Of a stretch of DNA of 64,000 nt, positions 34,188-42,666 are shown in pieces. The stretch covers positions 1 through 64,000 of the forward strand of contig NZ_JASFDV010000017.1 of NCBI RefSeq assembly GCF_030766825.1, read 5' to 3'. This stretch comes from Nocardiopsis sp. CC223A (GTDB lineage Bacteria; Actinomycetota; Actinomycetes; Streptosporangiales; Streptosporangiaceae). Positions within the stretch are counted from its first letter, which is position 1. Each line of letters starts with the position of its first letter. The position numbers and the translations under genes were made by a program. Below the pieces are notes generated by a model. That model was not told the DNA's origin. It worked only from the letters and a program-made list of their open reading frames with translations, and did no database searches.

Positions 34188-34234
34188 CCGGCACCGGACA
34201 CGAGGGGGCGAGAGCCCGAACGGAGAGGAAGAAA

Positions 34235-35209
34235 GTGACATTCAAGGCACGGGGGCTGTACGCCTCGTCGAGCAAGGAACCCGGCACGGGGTTCCGCGTC
34301 GGACCGTGGCTGGTGCTGGGCGGCGTCCTGGTGGTGGCCCTGATCGCGGTGACCGCGGTCTCGGTCCTGGGCAACGTGGGCGTGGACCGGGGGGACCGGC
34401 AGGACTCCTTCGCCGCACCCGAACGCGTGGTCGTCGAGAACGAGACCGGCGGCCGGGTGACCCTCACCGCCGCCGACGGCGATGAGGTCCGGGTGGACCG
34501 GGAACTGCACGGCACCCCCCTGACCGAACCCGACGAGGACATCGAGGCCGAGGACGGGGCGCTGCGCATCGACGCCGAGTGCTCCGGTGCGTGGTTCCTG
34601 GGCGGCTGCTCGATCGACTACGACATCGCGGTGCCCACCGGGGTGGCCGTGCGGGTGGAGACCGTCGGCGGCGAGATCACCGCCGACGGCATCGAGGGCG
34701 GAGTGGAGGTGTCCACCGTCAGCGGGGCGGTGGCGCTCACCGACATCACCGGTGACGTACGGGTGGAGTGCACCAGCGGGCAGGTCGTGGTCTCCGGGCT
34801 CTCCGGCTCCGCGGACCTGGAGACCACCAGCGGCGCCATCAAGGCCTCCGGGGAGGGCGACCGGCTGCGCGCCGTCAGCACCTCGGGCGTGGTCGACCTG
34901 GCCGACTTCACCGCCGGGGCGGTGGAGGCCGAGTCCACCAGCGGCTGGGTGGCCGTGGGAGGCGGGTTCGACACCGCCGAGGTCTCCTCGACCTCCGGGG
35001 CCGTGGACGTCGACACCGCCGATCCGTTCCAGACCCTGGTGGTGGAGACGACCAGCGGCTCCGTGGACGTCCGGATCCCGGCGGGCTCCTACGACGTGAC
35101 CGGCGAGTCCGTCTCGGGCGGGCGCGACATCGGGGTGGGCACCTCCTCCTCCGGTCCGCGCGTCCAGGTGGACACCGTCAGCGGCAGTGTCCAGGTCCGC
35201 GAGCGCTGA
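34235..35209 (+). CDS. DUF4097 beta-repeat membrane-anchored protein
   Basis: A 324-residue protein with one membrane helix near the N-terminus (VGPWLVLGGVLVVALIAVTAVSVL, about 23-46). A long outer part consists of repeated beta units with the T-x-S-G signature (VSTVSGAVALTDITGDVRVECTSGQVVVSGLSG and onward), the DUF4097/adhesin-like right-handed beta helix. It is predicted to face outside. Start GTG 34235 behind GAGAGGAAG. It lies 47 bp after the response regulator and is probably the output or accessory of the two-component system; DUF4097 proteins are often linked to cell-envelope stress. Confidence 0.88.
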   Translation: MTFKARGLYASSSKEPGTGFRVGPWLVLGGVLVVALIAVTAVSVLGNVGVDRGDRQDSFAAPERVVVENETGGRVTLTAADGDEVRVDRELHGTPLTEPDEDIEAEDGALRIDAECSGAWFLGGCSIDYDIAVPTGVAVRVETVGGEITADGIEGGVEVSTVSGAVALTDITGDVRVECTSGQVVVSGLSGSADLETTSGAIKASGEGDRLRAVSTSGVVDLADFTAGAVEAESTSGWVAVGGGFDTAEVSSTSGAVDVDTADPFQTLVVETTSGSVDVRIPAGSYDVTGESVSGGRDIGVGTSSSGPRVQVDTVSGSVQVRER

Positions 35210-35212
35210 GGC

Positions 35213-35596
35213 TCAGCCGCGGGTGAAGCGCAACGCCGCCCAGTCCGAGTCGATCGGCACCTGGGCGGCGGGGCGCCACCCGTCGTCGACCAGCACGTCC
35301 CAGCCCTTGTCCGCGCGCAGGTCGGTGATGATGGTGCCGCCGGGCCGGGGGTGGCACACCCACACCACCGTGGCCGGGGACAGGGTCTTGAGGATCGGGT
35401 GGACCTCGCGGTCCACCGTCGCGCGGTCCAGGGCGAACAGGTGCACGGAGTCGTACTCCGCCCCGTCGATGGGGCCCAGGTCGACGTGCACGTCGGGCGG
35501 CGGTTCCAGCAGCCGCAGGTACCGTTCGGGGGCGTTGAGGACGAGCAGCCGGTCCCCGGTGCGGACCCCGAGCCTGTGGGCGAGTGTTTCCGACAT
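35213..35596 (-). CDS. DUF3052-like small protein
   Basis: A 127-residue protein beginning LAHRLGVRTGDRLLVLNAPERYLRLL, which matches the DUF3052-type opening (L-G-x-x-x-G-x-x-V/L-L-V-L-x-A-P). A central LHLFAL-like strand (SVHLFAL) and CHPRPGGTIITDLRADKGWDVLV follow. The function is unknown. ATG 35596 has GGAGGGGG. It converges on the DUF4097 gene with a 3-bp gap. Confidence 0.75.
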   Translation of the reverse strand: MSETLAHRLGVRTGDRLLVLNAPERYLRLLEPPPDVHVDLGPIDGAEYDSVHLFALDRATVDREVHPILKTLSPATVVWVCHPRPGGTIITDLRADKGWDVLVDDGWRPAAQVPIDSDWAALRFTRG

Positions 35597-35724
35597 GTCC
35601 CCCTCCGAATCCTGGCGGGCGGTCCCCGTTCCGCCCTAGAGGTCACCGTACGGGTCACGTGCCCCGAAACCGAGGACCGGCCCCCGTCGCCCCGGAGATG
35701 AGACCGGGTTTTTAGGATGCACCC

Positions 35725-36738
35725 ATGACAGATGAGAACGGCGTACTGCGCTGGGGCGTGCTCGGCACGGGCGGGATCGCCCATTCCTTCATGGAGGGCC
35801 TGCGGGCCACCCCCACGGCGCGGGTCACCGCGGTCGGCTCGCGGACATGGGAGCGCGCCCAGGAGTTCGCCTCGGCCTGGGACGTGCCCCGCGCCCACGG
35901 CTCCTACGCGGAGCTGGCCGCCGACCCCGACGTGGACGTGGTCTACGTGGCCAGCCCCCACCCCTGGCACCACGAGCACACCCTGCTGTGCCTGAACGCG
36001 GGCAGGCACGTGCTGGTGGAGAAGCCGATGGCGATGAACGCCTTCCAGGCCGCGGAGATGACGCGGGCCGCCCGCGACAACGGGGTGTTCCTCATGGAGG
36101 CCATGTGGACGCGGTACCAGCCGATCCACCGGCTGGTGCGCGACCTGGTCGCCGACGGCGCCCTGGGCGAGCTCACCCACCTGTCCGCCGACTTCGGGGT
36201 CAGCGCCCCCTACGACCCCGACCACCGGCTGTTCAACGCCGACCTGGGCGGCGGCGCCCTGCTGGACCTGGGCATCTACCCGCTGTCGCTGGCCTCGTGG
36301 TATCTGGGCGAGCTGACCGTGGTGGGCGCCACCCGGCGCCTGTCACCGGACAACATGGTGGACGTGCACACCGCGATGCTGGTGCGCGGGGAGCAGGGCG
36401 CCACCGCGCACCTGGCCTGCGCCTCGCTCACGGCCCTGCCGGGGACGGCGGTGCTGGCCGGGACGCGGGGGCGGGTGGAGATCCCCCTGTTCTGGGCGGC
36501 CACCGAGGCGGTGCTGTACCGCGAGGGCCGCGAACCGGAGACGTTCCACCGCCCCTTCCGCGCCAACGGCTACGAGTACGAGGCCGAAGAGGTCGCCCGG
36601 TGCGTGGGCGCCGGGCTGTCCCAGAGCCCGGACATGACCTGGGACGAGAGCCTGCGCCTGGCCTCGGTGATGGACCGGGTGCGCGACATGGGCGGGCTGG
36701 TGTACAGCGCGCCCACGGTCAAGGCCGTGCCGTTGTGA
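35725..36738 (+). CDS. Gfo/Idh/MocA family oxidoreductase
   Basis: A 337-residue NAD(P)-dependent oxidoreductase. The N-terminal Rossmann fold reads RWGVLGTGGIAHSFMEGL (about 9-26). The conserved E-K-P motif is VLVEKPMAMN (about 95-104). The C-terminal domain has the trans-1,2-dihydrobenzene-1,2-diol dehydrogenase-like motif FLMEAMWTRYQP. Substrate is a sugar or inositol derivative or a diol. A TAGGAT -10 box (35713-35718) is 7 nt before ATG, so the transcript is leaderless. The stop overlaps the convergent GNAT-like gene by 20 bp. Confidence 0.92.
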   Translation: MTDENGVLRWGVLGTGGIAHSFMEGLRATPTARVTAVGSRTWERAQEFASAWDVPRAHGSYAELAADPDVDVVYVASPHPWHHEHTLLCLNAGRHVLVEKPMAMNAFQAAEMTRAARDNGVFLMEAMWTRYQPIHRLVRDLVADGALGELTHLSADFGVSAPYDPDHRLFNADLGGGALLDLGIYPLSLASWYLGELTVVGATRRLSPDNMVDVHTAMLVRGEQGATAHLACASLTALPGTAVLAGTRGRVEIPLFWAATEAVLYREGREPETFHRPFRANGYEYEAEEVARCVGAGLSQSPDMTWDESLRLASVMDRVRDMGGLVYSAPTVKAVPL

Positions 36739-37618
36739 GCAGTCCGGCCGTCTCGGGGTGGACCGGCGCGGTGACCGTGCCGCCGCGCCGGGGCCGCCCG
36801 CCCAGGGCGGGCATGCGGCGTACCCGGGAACGGGCGGCGCGGGCCAGGGCGCAGCGCGCCAGCGCGACGGCGTCCAGGTGCGCGACCACCATGAGGGCGT
36901 CCTTGGGGCCGACGGTGCGGGCGAAGAGGTCGTCGATGTCGCTGTGCCCGCTGCGCGGTCGCACCCCGTAGATGTCGCCGTCGAACACCCGGTAGGCGTC
37001 GCGCACGACCAGGCTGTCGGGGTCCAGGCCGGGGCCGTCGCCGAGCCACTCGGCGGCTTCGGCGGCCGTGCGCCGGACCCGGGCGGGGAGGGGGCGGCGC
37101 GTGTTGGGGAAGACCCGGCGCGGGCCCAGGTTGTGCAGCCAGCCGGCGTAGACGGCGGGGTGGCGGGTGCGCATGACCACGTCCACGCCGCGCAGCGGGC
37201 GGGTGCGGATCTCCCGGGTGAGGAAGTGGGTCATCAGCGCCGAGGTGAGTCCGGAGCGGCGGTGGGCGGGCACCACTCCGGTGGCGTCCAGGTACATGGC
37301 GGGGCGTCCGGCCAGGCGCAGCCGGTGGTAGCCGCCCCAGCCGACGGGGACGCCGCCGGGGTCCAGGATCAGGGCCAGGGAGGTGACGCGGTCGAAGAAC
37401 CCGCCCTGGACGCGGGCGTGCCAGTAGGCGGAGTGGTCGGCGCCGAAGGCGCGGGCGGCCAGGCCGCGCAGGATCATGTGGAGGCGCCGGCGGCGGTCGT
37501 CCGACAGGGCGGCGGGGGAGTCCCAGCGGGCGATCCGGTAACCGGGGCACAGGTCGCGGATGGTCGGCAGGGCGTCGAGGGCGGGTGTGGGGCGAAGGGC
37601 ACGGTCCCGGGTGAGCAC
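36719..37618 (-). CDS. GNAT-like acetyltransferase
   Basis: A 299-residue protein with a GNAT core (about 80-165): VPVGWGGYHRLRLAGRPAMYLDATGVVPAHRRSGLTSALMTHFL, with R-R-S-G-L/A as the acetyl-CoA loop. Other parts (about 200-299) are specific and end in a basic tail. The acceptor is unknown. GTG 37618 starts the conserved text. The upstream 100 bp are AT-richer, with a TAGAGT -10-like box on the minus strand. The family resembles lincosamide/eis-type single GNATs only weakly. Confidence 0.75.
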   Translation of the reverse strand: MLTRDRALRPTPALDALPTIRDLCPGYRIARWDSPAALSDDRRRRLHMILRGLAARAFGADHSAYWHARVQGGFFDRVTSLALILDPGGVPVGWGGYHRLRLAGRPAMYLDATGVVPAHRRSGLTSALMTHFLTREIRTRPLRGVDVVMRTRHPAVYAGWLHNLGPRRVFPNTRRPLPARVRRTAAEAAEWLGDGPGLDPDSLVVRDAYRVFDGDIYGVRPRSGHSDIDDLFARTVGPKDALMVVAHLDAVALARCALARAARSRVRRMPALGGRPRRGGTVTAPVHPETAGLLTTARP

Positions 37619-37718
37619 GCGAATCCCACTTTCATTACTCTAGGAAGCCAATTGACTGCCCACAGTAGTTGTTCCGGGGTGTGCTCGCGCGGACTTCACC
37701 CGGGACGACCCCGCCGGA

Positions 37719-38675
37719 TCAGTCGGCGGCGCGGCGCAGGCGGGCGGCCAGGGCGCTCATCTCGGTGCGCAGCTCCTCGGGTTCCTCCACGCGCATCTCC
37801 ACGTCGAGCATGGCCAGGTAGCAGGCCATGACCTGGAACGAGTCGCCCGCCACGTCCAGGATGCAGGAGGCCTCGTCCACCGCCTCCAGGCGGCCGTACT
37901 CGCCGATGCCGCGCCCGGTCGCCTCCTCGACGCCGATCAGCAGCCGCACCCGGGCCTTGTGCGGCCACATGTGGAAGTTCATCCGCTCGGCCAGATAGGC
38001 GGCCACCCCCTGCTCGGGCGGGTCCCGCGGGGGCACCCGCGGCCCGGTCGGGGTGAGCGGGCGCATCCGGTCCACCCGGAAGGTGCGCCAGTCCTCGCGC
38101 TCGTTGTCCCAGGCCACCAGGTACCACAGCCGCCCGCGCGAGACCAGGCGGTGGGGTTCGGTGACGCGGCGCGAAACCGTGCCGTCGTGGCGCTCGTAGT
38201 CGAAGCGCAGCCGCTCCCCGTCACGGCACACGCCCGCTACCAGGGCCAGCACGTCGGCGTCCACGGTGGGGCCCCTGCCCGGGATGGGGACGGTGAAGGC
38301 GCCCAGGGCGTCCACCCGGCGGCGCAGCCGGGAGGGCAGCACCATGAGCAGCTTGGCCAGGGCGCGCACCGAGGTCTCCTCGATGCCGCTCACCCCGCCC
38401 TGGGCGGCGGTGCGCAGCCCCACCGCGACGGCGACGGCCTCGTCGTCGTCCAGCAGCAGCGGCGGCAGCGCGGCGCCCGCGCCCAGCCGGTAGCCGCCGC
38501 CGGTGCCCATGGTGGCCTGGATCGGGTAGCCCAGCTCGCGCAGCCGGTCCACGTCGCGGCGCACGGTGCGGGCGCTCACCTCCAGGCGGTCGGCGAGTTC
38601 GCCCCCGGGCCAGTCCTTGCGGGTCTGGAGCAGGGACAGCAGGCGCAGCAGGCGTGAGGACGTGGTGGTCGACAT
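37719..38675 (-). CDS. WYL-domain YafY-type regulator
   Basis: A 318-residue regulator with an N-terminal HTH_11 winged helix (RLLRLLSLLQTRKDWPGGELADRLEVSARTVRRDVDRLRELGYPI, about 8-52). A central WYL domain (about 140-225) has LVSRGRLWYLVAWDNEREDWRTFRVDRM, and a WCX C-terminal extension follows. WYL domains sense nucleotides or single-stranded DNA in some systems. ATG 38675. It lies downstream of ridA in the same orientation with a 89-bp gap that contains a small inverted repeat. Confidence 0.92.
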   Translation of the reverse strand: MSTTTSSRLLRLLSLLQTRKDWPGGELADRLEVSARTVRRDVDRLRELGYPIQATMGTGGGYRLGAGAALPPLLLDDDEAVAVAVGLRTAAQGGVSGIEETSVRALAKLLMVLPSRLRRRVDALGAFTVPIPGRGPTVDADVLALVAGVCRDGERLRFDYERHDGTVSRRVTEPHRLVSRGRLWYLVAWDNEREDWRTFRVDRMRPLTPTGPRVPPRDPPEQGVAAYLAERMNFHMWPHKARVRLLIGVEEATGRGIGEYGRLEAVDEASCILDVAGDSFQVMACYLAMLDVEMRVEEPEELRTEMSALAARLRRAAD

Positions 38676-38698
38676 ACCCGCAGTCTGCCAGGGGTGCA

Positions 38699-38713
38699 GG
38701 ACAGATCGTGTCC
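38699..38713. promoter_or_regulatory. Small inverted repeat upstream of WYL regulator
   Basis: GGACA (38699-38703) and TGTCC (38709-38713) around GATCG, 24 bp before the regulator start. Possible autoregulatory site; short arms make it tentative. Confidence 0.3.
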
Positions 38714-38764
38714 GCCACCTGCGGGGGATCGGGGCGGCGCGCACGGGCGCGGGGCGGTCTCGGC

Positions 38765-39169
38765 TCAGCCGGCCACCACGGCGACGGCCTCCACCTCCAC
38801 CAACTGGTCGTCGTAGCCCAGGACGGCCACCCCGAGCAGGGTGGAGGGGGCGTCGTGGTCGCCCATGTGGGCGCGCACCACGTTCCACGCCGCCACCAGG
38901 TCCTCCTGGCGGGAGGAGGCGACGTGGACGGTGGTCTTGACGACGTCGGTGAGCGCGGCCCCGGCGTCGGCCAGGGCGGTGCGCAGATTGAGCATGACCT
39001 GCTCGGCCTGGCCCGCGACGTCGCCGACGGCGACGGTGGCCCCCTGCTCGTCCAGGGGGCAGGCCCCGGCGGTCCACACCGCGCGCAGGGGCCCGGCGGC
39101 GGTGGCCGCGTAGGCGTAGTCGACGGACTCGGTGAGGGTGGCGCTGCGGACGAGGCGGACGGCGGTCAT
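38765..39169 (-). CDS. RidA family protein
   Basis: A 134-residue RidA/YjgF-type protein. It shows AVWTAGACPLDEQGATVAVGDVAGQAEQVMLNLRTALADAGAALTDVVKTTVHVA, then W-N-V-V, and an ending V-E-V-E-A-V-A-V. The archetypal Arg that binds the imine's carboxylate is not at its usual place (RxxLGV is replaced by STLLGVAVLG), so it may belong to a Rid subfamily without deaminase activity. Family role: hydrolysis of reactive enamines/imines. ATG 39169. Upstream of the WYL regulator gene. Confidence 0.85.
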   Translation of the reverse strand: MTAVRLVRSATLTESVDYAYAATAAGPLRAVWTAGACPLDEQGATVAVGDVAGQAEQVMLNLRTALADAGAALTDVVKTTVHVASSRQEDLVAAWNVVRAHMGDHDAPSTLLGVAVLGYDDQLVEVEAVAVVAG

Positions 39170-39246
39170 GGGTCTCCCGGGGTCGGTGGGGTTCTCACCC
39201 GTCTTCAACTCGGCCGGGGCGCCGGTGGTTCCGGTCTCTGCCGTCG

Positions 39247-39559
39247 GCAGAGGCGTCAATCATTGGGCTCAACGCCCTGCGGGCCGTGGGCATCGACACC
39301 GACGCCCTGTTCCGCCGCCTGGAGGAGGCCTTCGGCCCCCAGGCCCTGACCCCGCCCGCCGAACCCGCCCCGCCCAAGCGGCGCGGCCGCCTGGCAGCCC
39401 CTTCGACGCCAAGGCCGGGAAGGTCCTGGAGCCGTCCCTGCGCGGGACCATCGCCGCGGGGCACCGGTCCATCGACTCCGCCCACCTGCCGCCTCGGTCC
39501 CGGCCTCCCACGGCCTCACCTACGACCACGCCCGCGAACTCCTCGACGCGGCCTCCTGA
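39247..39559 (+). pseudogene. Clp N-terminal-domain protein, decayed
   Basis: Three consecutive pieces in different frames reconstruct the C-terminal half of an actinobacterial Clp_N protein. They are SIIGLNALRAVGIDTDALFRRLEEAFG (39256-39336), then PFDAKAGKVLEPSLRGTIAAGHRSIDSAHL (about 39398-39487), then VPASHGLTYDHARELLDAAS ending at TGA 39557-39559. At least two frameshifts, an internal deletion of the LLLGL part and loss of the N-terminal half make it non-functional. Confidence 0.75.
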
Positions 39560-39621
39560 AAGGCCAGAAAGCGGAGAGTGGAGGACAAAAAACGTCCTCT
39601 GCTCTTCCTGATGTGGGACAC

Positions 39622-39901
39622 ATGACCGACAGCGCGGCCATTCACCCCTTCCGCATCGACATCCCCGAGCGCTTCGGCGTCCAGGGCGGCGACCTGGGCG
39701 GGAGTCTCACCCGACGTCGCCCGACTCGCCCCCGACCGGGTGGTGGGCGGACGTCAACGGCGGCCCGGGCATGCCGCCGAGAACGTGTCCGAGGAGGGGC
39801 CGGCCTCCCTCACCGAACTGGAGCGCGACCGCCTCGCCCGCATCGGCGAGGTCATGGCCGAGCAGTTCGGCTACATCTCGATCCAGGGCACCCGGCGCTG
39901 A
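39622..39901 (+). pseudogene. Epoxide hydrolase family gene, decayed
   Basis: It starts with MTDSAAIHPFRIDIPE, the hallmark N-terminus of the microsomal-type epoxide hydrolase family. It then jumps to RFGVQGGDLG, a motif about 150 residues later in intact proteins, so an internal deletion is evident. After a frameshift near 39700 the text continues VSPDVARLAPDRVVG. A second disturbed stretch precedes ENVSEEGPASLTELERDRLARIGEVMAEQFGYISIQGTRR and TGA (39899-39901). The C-terminal third is missing. Confidence 0.75.
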
Positions 39902-39914
39902 CCGCGCGGCCGAA

Positions 39915-39948
39915 CCGCCGGTGCCCCCGCGGACGGGGGCACCGGCGG
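39915..39948. terminator. 15-bp hairpin between pseudogene and membrane protein gene
   Basis: Arms CCGCCGGTGCCCCCG and CGGGGGCACCGGCGG with a 4-nt loop CGGA, immediately before the leftward stop codon at 39950. Likely terminator of the leftward gene. Confidence 0.65.
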
Positions 39949-39949
39949 G

Positions 39950-40423
39950 TCAGGCCAGGACCGCCACGCCCAGCGTCGCCAGCGTGCCGAACCCGACACC
40001 CCACAGCACGATCGCCACCGCCTGCCAGAACACCACCGCGCGCCGGGACGCGCCGAAGGAGACGGTCGCCGCCGCGGTGATCTGGCTGGGCAGCGCCAGT
40101 GGACCCAACAGGGCCACCCCGGCCACGCCGTACCGGTCGAACCGCTTCCTCAGCTTGGCGCGGCGGGGGGAAAGCGCGGTCTCGGTCCGGTTCCCGCGCA
40201 CCCTGTTGCGCAGTCGTGCGGCCACGGACACCACGAACAGCATGGACACGATGTTCCCGGCGACCGCGGCCGGGACCGCGACGTAGACCGGGAGACCGGC
40301 CACCACACCCAGGGCCGCACCGCTGTAGGACTCCACGAAGGGGATCATCCCGAGTACGACCACCACCGCCCATTGCAGGGCCACGGGAAGCCGGGTGGTG
40401 AAGTCCTGGAGGAACTCGATCAT
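39950..40423 (-). CDS. Small multidrug-export-type membrane protein (COG2426)
   Basis: A 157-residue integral membrane protein with four to five hydrophobic segments: AVVVVLGMIPFVESYSGAALGVVAGLP, AAVAGNIVSMLFVVSVAA, GVAGVALLGPLALPSQITAAATVSFGA and AVVFWQAVAIVLWGVGFGTLATLGV. The P-F/I-x-E-x-x-x-x-x-P motif and G-P-L-A-L-P-S-Q are typical of putative small multi-drug export proteins. Transport activity is inferred from the family. ATG 40423 with AAAAGG upstream. Divergent from the kinase gene at 40660. Confidence 0.82.
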   Translation of the reverse strand: MIEFLQDFTTRLPVALQWAVVVVLGMIPFVESYSGAALGVVAGLPVYVAVPAAVAGNIVSMLFVVSVAARLRNRVRGNRTETALSPRRAKLRKRFDRYGVAGVALLGPLALPSQITAAATVSFGASRRAVVFWQAVAIVLWGVGFGTLATLGVAVLA

Positions 40424-40659
40424 CGGAAAAGGCCTTTCGGTGGGTCGGTGGCGGAGTCGCCGTACGTCCCTCACCATCGCCCGCCGCCCCCCTCTTCCGG
40501 CAGTGCGTCCGCGTCACCTGCGCACCGTGACATCCGCCCGGGTGGGACCGTGACGCCGTGTCACTGGTGGGCGCACCCCCGGCCCGGCCAGACTGGGGGC
40601 GCGCCGCGCCGGGGTCCGCGGGCGGGCGCATCGGCGAGCGCGGACACGAGGGGACGCGC

Positions 40660-41781
40660 ATGGCGTCGGAGCAGGCCGAGGAGACGCAGGGGCGACTGCG
40701 CAGGCTCAACATGGACATCGTGTCCGCGGCGATCGCCGCCGTCGGGGCGCTGCTCATCGCGACCGACGCCGCCTCCCTCCCGGAGGGCATCGCCCTGGGC
40801 GCGGGCCTGGCCGCGGCCATGATGGTCGTCAACCGGTGGGCCGCGGGCCGCGGACCCCACCCCGCGCTCCTGATCGCCGTGCTGGTCTTCGTCACGGCCG
40901 TGTGGGTCGCCGGGGTCCTGGCGGCCGACGCCGGCACCGCGGTCTACAGCGTCGCGGTCGTGGCCACCGTCGCCGTCTCCAGGCTGCCGCGCCACCGACG
41001 GGCGGCCGCCGCGGGGTGCATCGCCTCCGGCGCCGCCCTGGTAGCGGTGAAGGCGGCGCTGACACCCGAAGACCCCCTGGAGACCGTGCTCCGGTACGGT
41101 GTGGCCACCGCGGCCGTCGCCGCGACCGGGTTCGTCCTCGTCTCACTCGTCTTCGCGGTCCGCGACAACCTCGCGGAACTGGAGCGGGCGCGCGAACGGG
41201 AGGCGGAGATGGCCGTCATGCGCGAGCGCGTGCGCTTCGCCGGCGACCTGCACGACATCCAGGGCCACACCCTGCACGTGGTCAAACTGAAGGTCGCCCT
41301 GGCCCGCAAACTCCTGCGCGCCGACACCGACCGGGCCGAACGGGAGCTGGACGAGGTCTACGACCAGGTCGGGGACACCATCGCCCGGACCCGGGACCTC
41401 GCCTACGCCCAGCGCCGACTCAACCTGTCCGCGGAGCTGGAGAACGCCAAGAACCTGTTCGAGGCCGCGGGCATCCGGGTCGAGGTCGAACGCCGGGGCG
41501 AGGTGGACGAACGCTCGGCGGAACTGGTCGGCCAGGTCCTGCGGGAGACCACCACCAACATCCTGCGCCACGCCCAGGCCCGCCGGGTGCGGATCACCCT
41601 CGCCGAGACGGGCATCATCATCACCAACGACGGCGCGGGGCGGGGACCCGCCCCCGCCCTGCGCGGGCTGGCCGCCCTGGGGGAGCGGGTCGCCGGGGCC
41701 GGGGGCACCCTGACCGCACGACGGGAGGACGGTCGGTTCCTGACGGCCGTGTCCTTCCCGGCCGCGGGCACCGACCGTTGA
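40660..41781 (+). CDS. DesK-like sensor histidine kinase
   Basis: A 373-residue kinase with about five or six membrane segments in the first ~165 residues. The HisKA_3 motif has the DesK-type form RVRFAGDLHDIQGHTLHVVKLKVALARKLL (about 187-216) with the phospho-accepting His. The ATPase domain is compact: RETTTNILRHAQA (N box) and TNDGAGRGPAPALRGLAALGERV. DesK-type kinases sense membrane state. The ATG at 40660 is chosen for GAGGGG upstream; a longer form from 40558 lacks hydrophobic or conserved text. It is followed after 20 bp by its response regulator. Confidence 0.9.
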   Translation: MASEQAEETQGRLRRLNMDIVSAAIAAVGALLIATDAASLPEGIALGAGLAAAMMVVNRWAAGRGPHPALLIAVLVFVTAVWVAGVLAADAGTAVYSVAVVATVAVSRLPRHRRAAAAGCIASGAALVAVKAALTPEDPLETVLRYGVATAAVAATGFVLVSLVFAVRDNLAELERAREREAEMAVMRERVRFAGDLHDIQGHTLHVVKLKVALARKLLRADTDRAERELDEVYDQVGDTIARTRDLAYAQRRLNLSAELENAKNLFEAAGIRVEVERRGEVDERSAELVGQVLRETTTNILRHAQARRVRITLAETGIIITNDGAGRGPAPALRGLAALGERVAGAGGTLTARREDGRFLTAVSFPAAGTDR

Positions 41782-41801
41782 CCCTTCACGAGAGGACACC
41801 G

Positions 41802-42407
41802 ATGACGACCACCGTGGTGCTCGCCGACGACGAGGCCCTGCTGCGGTCGGCGCTGGCGGCGCTGCTGCCCCTGGAGGGGGACATCGCCGTGCTCGCCGAG
41901 GCCGCCGAGGGCACGGCGGCCGTGGAGGCGGTGCTGGAGCACCGGCCCGACGTGCTCGTCATCGACCTGGAGATGCCCGGCACCGACGGACTGGAGGCCG
42001 TCACCCGGCTGCGCCGGGAACGGCCCGAACAGGTGATCCTCATGCTCACCCGGCACGCCCGTCCCGGGGTGCTGCGCCGGGCGCTCAAACTCGGCGTCCA
42101 GGGCTTCGTCAGCAAGGCGGCCGACCCCGCGCACATCGCCGAGGTCATCGCCGCCCTGCACGGGGGCCGCCGGTGGATCGACCCGGACGTGTCGGCGCTG
42201 GCCGTCATCGACGACTCCCCGCTCACCGACCGGGAGGTCGACGTGCTGCGCGAGACCCGGGAGGGGTACTCGGTCGCCGAGATCGCCGGACGCCTGCACC
42301 TGGCCGAGGGCACCGTGCGCAACTACCTGTCCAACGCGATGCACAAGACCCAGACGCGCACCCGGCACGAGGCCGCCCGCTACGCCCGCGAGCACGACTG
42401 GCTCTGA
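41802..42407 (+). CDS. DesR-like LuxR response regulator
   Basis: A 201-residue regulator. The receiver has D9/D10, phospho-acceptor D55 in VIDLEMPGTDGLEAV, and K near 107 in FVSKAA. The LuxR helix-turn-helix (about 138-195) reads LTDREVDVLRETREGYSVAEIAGRLHLAEGTVRNYLSNAMHKTQTRTRHEA, typical of DesR. ATG 41802 with AGAGGA. The pair may control membrane lipid or transport genes; the divergent export-type gene is one candidate. Confidence 0.92.
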   Translation: MTTTVVLADDEALLRSALAALLPLEGDIAVLAEAAEGTAAVEAVLEHRPDVLVIDLEMPGTDGLEAVTRLRRERPEQVILMLTRHARPGVLRRALKLGVQGFVSKAADPAHIAEVIAALHGGRRWIDPDVSALAVIDDSPLTDREVDVLRETREGYSVAEIAGRLHLAEGTVRNYLSNAMHKTQTRTRHEAARYAREHDWL

Positions 42408-42418
42408 CCCCGGCCAGG

Positions 42419-42449
42419 GCGGGGACCCCCGCCCGGCCGGGGTCCCCGC
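42419..42449. terminator. Bidirectional GC hairpin
   Basis: Arms GCGGGGACCCC and GGGGTCCCCGC (11 bp) with a 9-nt loop, between the response regulator stop (42407) and the decayed methyltransferase stop (42451). Confidence 0.6.
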
Positions 42450-42450
42450 G

Positions 42451-42641
42451 TCAGGTGCGGCGGCGGGCCCGCAGCACCGAGTCGTGCAGGAGGGTCCGGT
42501 GCCCGCCCCGGCGTCCAGCGCCCGCCCCGGGGCCGGCCCGGACACCTCGGCCACCAGCTACGGATTGGGCGGCGCCCCCTGCCCGTGGCCGTGTTCCCGG
42601 TAGCGGTCCTCCCGGTAGGCCCGGTCGAACTCCTGCGCCAT
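42451..42641 (-). pseudogene. Truncated SAM methyltransferase remnant
   Basis: From ATG 42641, with a GAGGGG ribosome site, the frame reads MAQEFDRAYREDRYREHGHG, then QGAPPNP and TAG (42558). Beyond the stop the same frame continues LVAEVSGPAPGRALDAGAGTG, which is methyltransferase motif I, so the TAG probably replaced a Gln codon (NPQLV is usual). A second frame then gives LLHDSVLRARRRT and TGA 42451, like the end of such enzymes. Most of the catalytic domain is deleted. Confidence 0.65.
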
Positions 42642-42666
42642 GGGTCCCCTCAGTTCCGCGTGCGGG

